Shown: piece after piece, positions 8,623-16,796 of the stretch
Layout: the number at the start of each line of letters is the position of its first letter
How positions within the stretch are numbered: the stretch's first letter is position 1
From: Parabacteroides timonensis
GTDB taxonomy: Bacteria; Bacteroidota; Bacteroidia; Bacteroidales; Tannerellaceae
Assembly: GCF_900128505.1 (NCBI RefSeq)
Contig: NZ_LT669941.1
Span: 3,645,385-3,704,379, forward strand
Length of the DNA: 58,995 nt
Reading direction: 5' to 3'
Notes under the pieces: model-generated
The model's database searches: none
The model's input: only the letters and a program-made list of their open reading frames with translations
What the model was told of the DNA's origin: nothing
Program-made: the position numbers and the translations under genes

Positions 8623-10125
8623 ATGTTGCGTAAAATCAGATTATCCTTGGCCATACTCTCCTTTGCAGCAGTCACGCTGCTGTTTCTCGACTTCACGGGA
8701 ACGGTGCACGCATGGCTGGGGTGGATGGCTAAAATACAATTCCTGCCGGCCGTGTTGGCATTGAATGTAGGGGTCGTGTTGTTCCTTGTCGTATTGACAG
8801 GTGTGCTCGGGCGGGTGTACTGTTCGGTCATCTGTCCTTTGGGCATTTTCCAGGACGTGGTATCATGGATAAGCGGCAAACGGAAGAAAAAGAAATTCCG
8901 CTTTTCTTATTCTCCGGCCAAATCATGGATGAGGTATGGCGTATTGGCTATATTTATAGTGGCGATGGTGGCCGGGATAGGTTCTGTGGTGGCTCTGCTT
9001 GCCCCGTACAGTTCCTACGGTCGCATTGCCCAAAACTTGTTCTCGCCTGTTTATATCTGGGGGAACAACCTGCTTGCCTATTTCGCCGAGCGTGCCGACA
9101 GTTATATGTTCTATGAGAAGGTGGTATGGCTACGAAGTCTGCCTACGTTCATCATTGCCTCCTGCACGTTCGTGGCGCTCATTCTGCTGGCATGGAGGAA
9201 CGGAAGAACCTATTGCAATACGATATGTCCGGTGGGAACTGTGTTGGGATTCATTGCAAGATACTCCTTGTTCCGCCCTGTCATAGACGGGAGCAAATGC
9301 AAGAATTGCAGCCTTTGCGCCCGCAAGTGCAAGGCTGCCTGCATCGATTACAAGAACCATCGGATAGACTACAGCCGTTGCGTGACTTGTCTGGACTGCA
9401 TAGACACCTGCAAGCATGGGGCATTGCACTACCAAATGCGACGTGGAAAGACTGACGATAAAAAAGAGAACACCCCCCAGAATGAAAGTCAGACTGACAA
9501 CGCCCGTCGCAGCTTCCTGACCGGCATAGGACTGCTTGCCGCGACATCTGTCGTGAAAGCGCAGGAAAAGAAGGTGGACGGCGGACTGGCTGTCATTTTA
9601 GACAAGAAAGTGCCGGAGCGTCGGACGCCGATCGTACCGCCGGGAGCGCAGGGATTGCGGCACATGGCGACGCACTGCACGGGATGCCAGCTCTGTGTCT
9701 CGGTCTGCCCCAACGGTGTATTGCGCCCGTCGGCAAAGATAGATACCCTGATGCAGCCGGAATCATCCTATGAACGAGGATATTGCCGCCCGGAATGTAC
9801 AAAATGTTCGGAAGTGTGCCCTGCCGGAGCGATCCTGCGGATTACGCCTGCGGACAAGTCGGCCATCCGGATAGGACATGCCGTTTGGGTACGCAAGAAC
9901 TGCATTCCGCTTACGGACGGCGTGGAGTGCGGCAACTGCGCCCGTCATTGTCCTTCGGGAGCGATACTGATGGTTCCGTCCGACAGCGAAGATCCGAACT
10001 CCGTCAAGATACCCGTTGTCAATACCGAGAGGTGTATCGGGTGCGGTGCGTGCGAACATCTGTGTCCGGCACGTCCGTTCAGCGCCATCTATGTGGAGGG
10101 GCACACGATGCACAGCGTGATGTAA
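8623..10125 (+). CDS. NapH-NapG-like fusion: membrane polyferredoxin with internal twin-arginine segment
   Basis: 500 aa. Residues 1-195 contain four predicted membrane segments (about 7-25, 42-64, 104-127, 173-192) with the NapH/NosR-type motifs YCSVICPLG and YCNTICPVG. A double 4Fe-4S ferredoxin follows (CKNCSLCARKC, CVTCLDCIDTC). At about residue 295 there is an internal ARRSFLTGIGLLAATS segment that looks like a Tat signal, then a NapG-like periplasmic ferredoxin with CTGCQLCVSVCP, CTKCSEVCP, CGNCARHCP and CIGCGACEHLCP. Separate NapH and NapG proteins pass electrons from quinol to periplasmic reductases; here they appear as one chain. The electron acceptor is probably an operon neighbour. 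Confidence 0.75.
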   Translation: MLRKIRLSLAILSFAAVTLLFLDFTGTVHAWLGWMAKIQFLPAVLALNVGVVLFLVVLTGVLGRVYCSVICPLGIFQDVVSWISGKRKKKKFRFSYSPAKSWMRYGVLAIFIVAMVAGIGSVVALLAPYSSYGRIAQNLFSPVYIWGNNLLAYFAERADSYMFYEKVVWLRSLPTFIIASCTFVALILLAWRNGRTYCNTICPVGTVLGFIARYSLFRPVIDGSKCKNCSLCARKCKAACIDYKNHRIDYSRCVTCLDCIDTCKHGALHYQMRRGKTDDKKENTPQNESQTDNARRSFLTGIGLLAATSVVKAQEKKVDGGLAVILDKKVPERRTPIVPPGAQGLRHMATHCTGCQLCVSVCPNGVLRPSAKIDTLMQPESSYERGYCRPECTKCSEVCPAGAILRITPADKSAIRIGHAVWVRKNCIPLTDGVECGNCARHCPSGAILMVPSDSEDPNSVKIPVVNTERCIGCGACEHLCPARPFSAIYVEGHTMHSVM

Positions 10126-10144
10126 AACCGTATAAGTAAAGAAT

Positions 10145-11560
10145 ATGAACTATAATCAAGATAAAAACAAGAAAGTTTTGTCGCGCCGGAACTTTCTGAA
10201 AACGATGGGAGCCGCCGGAATCGCCGCGACGGGGCTGACGGCGTGTGTAAGCGGCGAAAAAGAGAGTGTATCGACGGCGGCTGCCGGGGAGATTCCCACC
10301 GACCAGATGACCTACCGGGTCAATCCGACATCGGGCGACAAGGTGTCGTTGCTGGGGTTCGGCATGATGCGTCTGCCCTCCGTCGGAGGCCGCAGCGCCC
10401 GCGAAGGCAACGAAGAGATAGACCAGGAGATGGTGAACGAACTGGTGGATTATGCCATCGCCCACGGAGTGAATTATTTCGACACGTCGCCCGCCTATTG
10501 CCGGGGCAAGTCGGAACGCGCCACGGGCATCGCCCTGAGCCGCCATCCGCGCGACAAATATTTCGTCGCCACCAAACTCTCCAACTTCTCTCCGGCCACG
10601 TGGAGCCGCGAGGCGTCCATCGCCATGTACCGCAATTCGCGGAAAGAGTTGCAGGTGGATTATATCGACTACATGCTGCTGCACGGCGTGGGCATGGGCG
10701 GCGGCATGGAGGAGTTCGAGAGCCGCTACATGAAGAACGGCATGCTCGACTTCCTGCTGGAGGAACGCAAGGCGGGACGCATCCGCAACCTCGGCTTCTC
10801 CTATCACGGAGATATCCGGGTGTTCGACTATCTGCTTTCGCGGCACGACGAATACAAGTGGGATTTCGTGCAGATACAGCTCAACTATCTGGACTGGAAG
10901 TATGCCAAGCAGATCAATCCCCGAAACACCGATGCCGAATACCTGTATGGCGAACTGGAAAAGCGCGGCATTCCGGCGGTCATCATGGAGCCCCTGTTGG
11001 GCGGTCGTCTTTCCAACGTGCCGAGCACGATCGTCGCCCGTCTCAAACAGCGCGAACCGGAGATGAGCGTGGCTTCGTGGGCGTTCCGCTTCGCCGGCAG
11101 TCTGCCCGGCGTGCATACCGTGTTGAGCGGCATGACGCGCATGGAGCATTTGCAGGACAATCTGCGTACCTACGCTCCGCTGAAGCCTCTGACGGAGGAG
11201 GATTTCGATTTCTTGCAAGAGACGGCGACCCGGATGATGCAGTTCGACACCATTCCCTGCAACGACTGCAAATACTGTATGCCCTGCCCGTACGGGCTCG
11301 ACATTCCGGCCATCCTGCTCCATTACAACAAATGCCTGAACGAAGGCAATATCCCGGAGAGTACGCAGGACGAGAACTACCGTAAGGCACGCCGGGCCTA
11401 TCTGGTGGGCTACGACCGGAGCGTCCCTAAATTGCGTCAGGCGAGCCATTGCATCGGTTGCAACCAATGCTCGCCGCATTGCCCGCAACGCATCGACATC
11501 CCGAAGGAGTTGCAGCGCATAGACCGTTTCGTGGAGCGACTTAAACAGGGAACATTATGA
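10145..11560 (+). CDS. Aldo/keto reductase with Tat signal and C-terminal 4Fe-4S domain
   Basis: 471 aa. A twin-arginine signal (LSRRNFLKTMGAAGIAATG, then a Cys in LTAC that could be lipidated) precedes an aldo/keto reductase barrel with Tyr in DTSPAY, Lys in VATKLS and His in MLLHGVG. The C-terminal 110 residues hold ferredoxin-type cysteines: CNDCKYCMPCPYG and CIGCNQCSPHCPQ. The iron-sulfur tail suggests electrons may come from a ferredoxin-like donor such as the adjacent polyferredoxin, not only NADPH. The start of the next gene overlaps its last bases. Confidence 0.85.
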   Translation: MNYNQDKNKKVLSRRNFLKTMGAAGIAATGLTACVSGEKESVSTAAAGEIPTDQMTYRVNPTSGDKVSLLGFGMMRLPSVGGRSAREGNEEIDQEMVNELVDYAIAHGVNYFDTSPAYCRGKSERATGIALSRHPRDKYFVATKLSNFSPATWSREASIAMYRNSRKELQVDYIDYMLLHGVGMGGGMEEFESRYMKNGMLDFLLEERKAGRIRNLGFSYHGDIRVFDYLLSRHDEYKWDFVQIQLNYLDWKYAKQINPRNTDAEYLYGELEKRGIPAVIMEPLLGGRLSNVPSTIVARLKQREPEMSVASWAFRFAGSLPGVHTVLSGMTRMEHLQDNLRTYAPLKPLTEEDFDFLQETATRMMQFDTIPCNDCKYCMPCPYGLDIPAILLHYNKCLNEGNIPESTQDENYRKARRAYLVGYDRSVPKLRQASHCIGCNQCSPHCPQRIDIPKELQRIDRFVERLKQGTL

Positions 11561-11976
11561 GGGACGAATTGATAAGCCGTCTGCATGACGAGAGGTGTTC
11601 GCTCGTTGTCGGCAACGGAGAAGCGATAAGCACGTTCAATGGGCGCGGAATTTCCGACCTGTACCGGTTGTCGAAAGAAAATGCCGGTATGCTGCATGGG
11701 GCATCCGTGGCGGACAAGGTGGTCGGGAAAGCCGCCGCCGCCCTGATGATTGCCGGCGGGGTGAAAGAGGTATTCGCGGATATCGCCAGTACGCATGCCC
11801 TGTCTTTGTTGGATAAGTATGGGGTAAAGGTACGGTATGCCAAAGAAGTTCCCCATATAATCAACCGAACGAATACCGGTTGGTGCCCGATGGAGATACG
11901 TTGCAAGGATTGTACAACCATAGAAGAGTGTTTGGAAGAAATAGAAGGTTTTATGAAACAGAATAAAGATAGATGA
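11557..11976 (+). CDS. DUF1893 family protein
   Basis: 139 aa, resembles DUF1893, a family related in fold to cytidine deaminases. Conserved features seen are CSLVV near residue 14, the GRGISDLYRL segment and a DKVVGKAAAALM helix. No signal peptide is present, so it is cytosolic. Four cysteines cluster near the C-terminus (C110, C115, C118, C124 approximately), perhaps a metal site. It overlaps the preceding and following genes by 4 bp each, indicating translational coupling. The biochemical role is unknown. Confidence 0.65.
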   Translation: MRDELISRLHDERCSLVVGNGEAISTFNGRGISDLYRLSKENAGMLHGASVADKVVGKAAAALMIAGGVKEVFADIASTHALSLLDKYGVKVRYAKEVPHIINRTNTGWCPMEIRCKDCTTIEECLEEIEGFMKQNKDR

Positions 11977-13877
11977 AAAAGAGATATTTTATAATCCCCG
12001 TTTTACTGGCTTTTTCCGTATCACAAGGCATGGCACAGGAAACGAAAGACACGCTCGACGTGTCAAAAACTTATACGATCGGGGAAGTCGTTGTCACCGG
12101 AACACGCAATGAAACAGACGTGCGCCACTTGTCCCAGACCGTATCGGTAGTGAACCGCACGAAGATAGAGCAGAGTATGCAGCCCTCGCTGCTGCCGGTA
12201 TTGACGGAACAGGTGCCGGGACTATTCACCACCTCGCGCGGCGTGATGGGTTATGGTGTGTCGGGTGGTGCGGCAGGCGGCATATCGCTACGCGGACTCT
12301 CCGGCGGTAGTGCCCGGCTGATGGTGCTAATCGACGGACATCCGCAATATGCCGGGATCTTCGGGCATCCCATCGCCGATGCCTACCAAACCCTGCTCGC
12401 CGACAAGGTGGAGGTGCTTCGCGGCCCGGCCTCCGTGCTCTACGGCTCCAACGCGATGGGCGGAGTCATCAACATCGTCACCCGCCGGATGCACGAGGAC
12501 GGGGTGCGCACCGACCTGCATACCGGCTACGGCTCCTACAACACCTTGGAGACGGAACTGACCAACCGCATCCGTAAGGGACGTTTCTCCAGCGTTGTCA
12601 GCGGCTCGTATAACCGCACGGACGGGCACCGCGAAAACATGCCGTTCGAGCAATACGGCGGTTATGCCAAATTGGGTTATGAACTGACCGATAACTGGAA
12701 CACCTACGCCGATGTGAACGTGACGCACTTCAACGCCACCTATCCCGGCCCGGTGTCCGCGCCCCTGCTGGAAGGCGACCAGCGCATCACGCGCGGCGTG
12801 ACCTCCTTCGCTTTGGAAAACCGATACGAACGGACCTCCGGTGCGTTGAGTTTCTTCTACAACTGGGGCGACCATTGGATTAACGACGGTTATACACCGA
12901 GCGAGGGAGAAAAGCCGCAGGACGGGCGCTTCAACTCGTTCGACGACATGATGGGCGTATCGCTCTATCAAAGCACGCAGTTCTTCAGGGGAAACCGCAT
13001 CACGTTGGGCTTCGACTGGTTCCGCTACGGTGGTGAGGCATGGACGGAATTTATAAAAGGAGAAAATGCCGGAACACGAGATGATATGGTGGACAAACAC
13101 GAGAACGAGATGGCAGGCTACGTGGACTTCCGGCAGGATATCGGCTCGTGGCTGACCTTCAACACGGGTTTGCGCGTCGACCACCATTCGCGTGTGGGCA
13201 CGGAGTGGGTGCCGCAGGCAGGCCTGGCATTCCATCTGCCGCATGGCATGGAACTGAAAGCGTCGGCCACGAAAGGCTTCCGCTATCCCATCCTTCGGGA
13301 GATGTATGTGTTCAGACCTCAAAATCCCGACTTGAAGCCAGAGTCGATGTGGAACTACGAGCTTGCCTTCTCGCAAAGGTTGCTGGACGGCCGCCTCTCC
13401 TACGGTGTGAACCTGTTCTACATCGACGGCAAGAACCTGATTATGACCCTCCCCAATCCCAACGGCAGCGGAATGCTGAACCAGAACTCCGGCGAGATAG
13501 ACAACACGGGTATCGAACTGCAAGCCGCCTGGCGCATCGACCGCACCTGGTCGGTGGATGCCAACTACAGCTTCCTGCACATGGACAATCCGGTCGTTGC
13601 CGCTCCCGAACACAAACTGTACGCCGGAGCCGCTTTCTCGCAAGGCCGTTGGAGTGTATCGACCGGACTTCAGTACATAGCCGGGCTTTACACCTCCGTC
13701 GATCCCGACACGACGGAAGAGTTCGTGCTGTGGAACCTTCGTGCCTCGTTCCGCGTTGCCGAATGGCTCGACATCTGGGCTCGCGGAGAAAACCTGCTGG
13801 CGCAGAAATACGAAATCAATGCCGGATACCCGATGCCGCGTGCTACGGTGATGGCAGGTGTGAATATCAATTTCTGA
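11973..13877 (+). CDS. TonB-dependent outer-membrane receptor
   Basis: 634 aa, with signal peptide (ending near QGMAQ), a plug domain (about 35-170, with VLIDGHPQYAG, VEVLRGPASVLYGSNAMGG and INIVTRR) and a 22-strand-type barrel ending in the expected terminal Phe (VNINF). It imports a ligand across the outer membrane using TonB energy. Length and plug resemble the BtuB/CirA-like subgroup, not the SusC group. Its location inside the redox operon suggests uptake of the substrate or a cofactor for the exported reductases. The ligand is not predictable. Confidence 0.85.
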   Translation: MKKRYFIIPVLLAFSVSQGMAQETKDTLDVSKTYTIGEVVVTGTRNETDVRHLSQTVSVVNRTKIEQSMQPSLLPVLTEQVPGLFTTSRGVMGYGVSGGAAGGISLRGLSGGSARLMVLIDGHPQYAGIFGHPIADAYQTLLADKVEVLRGPASVLYGSNAMGGVINIVTRRMHEDGVRTDLHTGYGSYNTLETELTNRIRKGRFSSVVSGSYNRTDGHRENMPFEQYGGYAKLGYELTDNWNTYADVNVTHFNATYPGPVSAPLLEGDQRITRGVTSFALENRYERTSGALSFFYNWGDHWINDGYTPSEGEKPQDGRFNSFDDMMGVSLYQSTQFFRGNRITLGFDWFRYGGEAWTEFIKGENAGTRDDMVDKHENEMAGYVDFRQDIGSWLTFNTGLRVDHHSRVGTEWVPQAGLAFHLPHGMELKASATKGFRYPILREMYVFRPQNPDLKPESMWNYELAFSQRLLDGRLSYGVNLFYIDGKNLIMTLPNPNGSGMLNQNSGEIDNTGIELQAAWRIDRTWSVDANYSFLHMDNPVVAAPEHKLYAGAAFSQGRWSVSTGLQYIAGLYTSVDPDTTEEFVLWNLRASFRVAEWLDIWARGENLLAQKYEINAGYPMPRATVMAGVNINF

Positions 13878-13899
13878 TAACTATCGACACGTTAAGAGC

Positions 13900-14883
13900 A
13901 TGAAAAGAAACATTTATATCTCCCTGTTATCGGTTCTGATGATGCTGGCGACTGCAAGTTGCGCTCAAGCGCAGAACACAAAAGACAATGGCAACCCCTC
14001 TGTCGGCAACACGGCGGAAGTGCCCAAAGTATATATGTTCCAAGAGATTTCCTCGGACAATCTCTTGAAGATTTACGAAGCGTTGGGTCGTGAGGCGAAA
14101 GGAAGAGTTGCTGTGAAACTTTCCACCGGCGAACCGGGTGGGCACAATTTTCTTGACCCGAATCTGATAAAGGTTCTCGTACAGAAAATAAACGGAACTA
14201 TCGTAGAGTGTAATACCGCATATGGTGGCAAACGCGGCACTACAGCAGAGCATTTGAAAGCAGCCGAAGACCATGGCTTCACAGCCATAGCGCCGGTTGT
14301 CATCATGGATGCAGAGGGTGAAGTAGAATTGCCTTTGAAAGGGGGCAAGCATCTGATGCGCGACATCGTGGGAAAGTCTTTCCTCAATTATGACTTCACC
14401 GTTGTACTGTCCCACTTCAAAGGGCATTCTATGGGTGGATTCGGCGGCGCCATCAAAAACATATCCATTGGTATCGCATCTGCAAACGGCAAACGGTATA
14501 TCCACTCGGCCGGTACCAGCACGACAAGCTGGGGTAGCCCCGAACAAGATGATTTTCTTGAGTCAATGGCAGAAGCAGCCAAAGCGGTAGTGGACCATTG
14601 CGGTGAGAATATCCTCTATATCAGTGTAGCGAATAATCTTTCAGTGGACTGCGACTGCGACTCCTCTCCCGAAGACCCGAAAATGGGAGACATCGGTATC
14701 CTTGCATCCTTGGATCCAGTAGCATTGGATAAAGCCTGCACAGACCTTGTACGTTCGTCGGAAGACCACGGAAAGATACATTTGATAGAGCGTATCGACT
14801 CACGCCACGGTATGCACACGTTGGATTATGCCGAACAGCTCGGCATAGGAAGCCAAAAATATGAACTCATAAGACTCGATTAG
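13900..14883 (+). CDS. DUF362 domain protein with lipoprotein-type signal
   Basis: 327 aa. The N-terminus (MLATASCAQAQ) looks like a lipoprotein or Sec signal. The rest matches DUF362, a family often encoded near ferredoxins (KVYMFQEI, VVLSHFKGHSMGGFGGAIKN at about 166-185, ASLDPVALDKACTDL near the C-terminus). Some DUF362 proteins carry an additional ferredoxin domain; this one does not, although it has a CDCDC cluster near residue 249. It starts 22 bp after the TonB receptor and ends 1 bp before the next gene. The function is unknown. Confidence 0.75.
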   Translation: MKRNIYISLLSVLMMLATASCAQAQNTKDNGNPSVGNTAEVPKVYMFQEISSDNLLKIYEALGREAKGRVAVKLSTGEPGGHNFLDPNLIKVLVQKINGTIVECNTAYGGKRGTTAEHLKAAEDHGFTAIAPVVIMDAEGEVELPLKGGKHLMRDIVGKSFLNYDFTVVLSHFKGHSMGGFGGAIKNISIGIASANGKRYIHSAGTSTTSWGSPEQDDFLESMAEAAKAVVDHCGENILYISVANNLSVDCDCDSSPEDPKMGDIGILASLDPVALDKACTDLVRSSEDHGKIHLIERIDSRHGMHTLDYAEQLGIGSQKYELIRLD

Positions 14884-14884
14884 T

Positions 14885-16033
14885 ATGGATTATCGGATAT
14901 TGGGGCGGACAGGATTAAAAGTGGGCACGATAGCACTCGGCTGCGAAGGCTTCATGCACAAGACGCAGGAAGAGGTAAAGGCCAATTTCGATTTTGCCAT
15001 AGCCAACGGAATCAATTTCGTAGACATCTATTCCTCCAATCCTGATTTGCGCTCGAACATAGGTGCTGCTCTCGACAGACGGCGTGAGGGATTTGTCATA
15101 CAAGGACACCTCTGTACCGCATGGGAGAACGGACAATATCTGCGTACCCGCGATGTGCGGAAGACACTCGATTCGTTCGAACTTCAACTGAAACAACTTC
15201 GTACAGATTATTTGGATATTGGCATGATTCATTATGTCGATACCGAGGCTGATTTTCATGAAGTTTTTGACGGAGAGTTAATCCGTATCGTCTGTCGACT
15301 CCGAGACGCGGGACATATCCGTCATATAGGCATGAGCAGCCACAACCCTGTGGTAGCCCGCATGGCGGTAGAAACCAGGTTAGTCGACGTGTTGATGTTT
15401 TCCATCAATCCGGCTTATGACCTTCAGCCGCCGGGAGACAACGTGGACGCATTATGGGCAGACGAAAGCTATGCTCGTACTTTACAGAATATTGACCCGG
15501 AGAGGGAAAGGCTTTATGAGCTGTGTGAACGGATGGGTGTGGGAATAGATGTGATGAAAGTGTATGGTGGAGGAGACCTGCTTTCGGAAGATAATTCACC
15601 GTTCGGACGTGCCATAACTCCGGTTCAGGCCATTGAATACGCTCTGAGCCGCCCCGGTGTCGCAGCCGTCATGGTCGGTTGCAAATCGATCGAGGAGATA
15701 CGGACGGCGCTCGGTTGGTGCGAGGCCACTCCTGCCGAAAAAGATTATACATCCGTATTGGCCGGATTGGAAAAATTTTCTTGGAAAGGGCATTGCATGT
15801 ATTGCGGTCATTGCGCTCCCTGTTCGGTGGGAATAGACATCGCATCGGTGAATAAATTTTATAACCTGACAACTGCGGAAGATGGAGTTCCCGAAACGAT
15901 ACGCGAACATTACAAGTTACTTTCGCACCATGCTTCGGAATGTATCGCCTGTGGAGCTTGTGAGAGCCGCTGTCCGTTCGATGTCCGAATTACGGAGTCG
16001 ATGAAACGTGCCACCAAACGATTCGGATATTAA
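14885..16033 (+). CDS. Cytosolic aldo/keto reductase-like protein with C-terminal ferredoxin tail
   Basis: 382 aa. It has an aldo/keto reductase barrel from the first residue (MDYRILGRTGLKVG) and a C-terminal ferredoxin-like tail (CMYCGHCAPCSVG and CIACGACESRCPF). Unlike the other two aldo/keto reductases in the operon it has no export signal. The expected catalytic Lys position reads FVIQGHLC, so Lys seems replaced, and the region around the usual catalytic Tyr reads FVDIYSSNP. It may use the iron-sulfur clusters for a different chemistry or be a non-classical member. Cotranscribed with its neighbours. Confidence 0.8.
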   Translation: MDYRILGRTGLKVGTIALGCEGFMHKTQEEVKANFDFAIANGINFVDIYSSNPDLRSNIGAALDRRREGFVIQGHLCTAWENGQYLRTRDVRKTLDSFELQLKQLRTDYLDIGMIHYVDTEADFHEVFDGELIRIVCRLRDAGHIRHIGMSSHNPVVARMAVETRLVDVLMFSINPAYDLQPPGDNVDALWADESYARTLQNIDPERERLYELCERMGVGIDVMKVYGGGDLLSEDNSPFGRAITPVQAIEYALSRPGVAAVMVGCKSIEEIRTALGWCEATPAEKDYTSVLAGLEKFSWKGHCMYCGHCAPCSVGIDIASVNKFYNLTTAEDGVPETIREHYKLLSHHASECIACGACESRCPFDVRITESMKRATKRFGY

Positions 16034-16060
16034 AGTTATAATAAACAAATAATTAGCAAA

Positions 16061-16573
16061 ATGCAAACGAAGACTGTAAAACTTTACACATGGGGCTATG
16101 CCGAGGCAAGAACCTATCTGGCCTCCTCGTTATTCGTCTTGGGCAATATCGCCTTGCCGCAACTCTTTCATCTCGTGCCGCAGGGCGGCGTAACCTGGCT
16201 GCCGATTTACTTTTTCACGCTCATCGGAGCGTACAAGTACGGTTGGAAAGTGGGATTACTGACCGCCTTGCTTTCCCCGGCCGTCAATTCCGTCCTGTTC
16301 GGTATGCCCATGCCTGCGGCTCTTCCGGCAATCCTGCTGAAATCCGTTCTGCTGGCGGTCGCTGCCGGATATACGGCTTCACGTTTCCGGAAAGGAACCT
16401 TGCCGCTACTTGTCGCTGTGGTACTGTCCTATCAGATTGTCGGGACATTGGGCGAATGGGCTATGAAGGATGACTTCTGGCTTGCCATACAGGATTTTAG
16501 GATAGGCATACCCGGTATGCTGCTCCAGGTATTCGGAGGTTGGATATTCATTAACCGTTTAATTCAAAAATAA
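16061..16573 (+). CDS. ECF transporter S-component-like membrane protein
   Basis: 170 aa, five to six predicted membrane helices (for example LASSLFVLGNIALPQLF and AALPAILLKSVLLAVAAGY). Composition and topology resemble substrate-binding S components of energy-coupling-factor vitamin transporters. No ECF ATPase (A/A') or T component is in this window, so it would need host partners or work alone. It is encoded immediately before tatA (2-bp gap). A cofactor such as a vitamin or flavin precursor is a guess from context only. Confidence 0.6.
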   Translation: MQTKTVKLYTWGYAEARTYLASSLFVLGNIALPQLFHLVPQGGVTWLPIYFFTLIGAYKYGWKVGLLTALLSPAVNSVLFGMPMPAALPAILLKSVLLAVAAGYTASRFRKGTLPLLVAVVLSYQIVGTLGEWAMKDDFWLAIQDFRIGIPGMLLQVFGGWIFINRLIQK

Positions 16574-16575
16574 TT

Positions 16576-16791
16576 ATGACACCATTATTCATAGGAGGCA
16601 TCGGTATGCAGGAGGTATTGCTGATTGCATTGGTTGTATTGCTGTTCTTTGGCGGCAAGAAAATTCCCGAACTGATGAAAGGACTCGGAAAAGGGGTACG
16701 ATCGTTCAAGGACGGGATGCACAATATCGAAAGCGACATTGAACTGACAGACAAGGAAAATGCAACTATCGAGACAAAAGAAAAACAATAG
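16576..16791 (+). CDS. tatA: Sec-independent translocase subunit TatA/E
   Basis: 71 aa. It shows the TatA architecture: a short N-terminal membrane helix (EVLLIALVVLLFF), the hinge FGGKKIPELMKGLGKG, an amphipathic helix (GVRSFKDGM) and an acidic/charged tail. TatA oligomerises to form the passage for folded, cofactor-loaded proteins. It lies 5 bp before tatC. No tatB is present, so this is a minimal TatAC system. Its presence in ICE cargo next to several twin-arginine proteins is unusual. Confidence 0.9.
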   Translation: MTPLFIGGIGMQEVLLIALVVLLFFGGKKIPELMKGLGKGVRSFKDGMHNIESDIELTDKENATIETKEKQ

Positions 16792-16796
16792 GTAGA

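Noticed and set aside
10079..11488. 469-aa minus-strand open frame opposite the ferredoxin-tailed aldo/keto reductase
   Set aside because: It is a mirror frame of a GC-rich real gene, with His/Arg/Val-biased composition and no motif; the plus strand has clear domains.
11437..11921. Minus-strand open frames opposite the DUF1893 gene
   Set aside because: Shadows of a gene coupled to both neighbours by 4-bp overlaps.
12327..13643. 438-aa minus-strand open frame opposite the TonB receptor
   Set aside because: Antisense shadow; the receptor plug and barrel on the plus strand explain the conservation.
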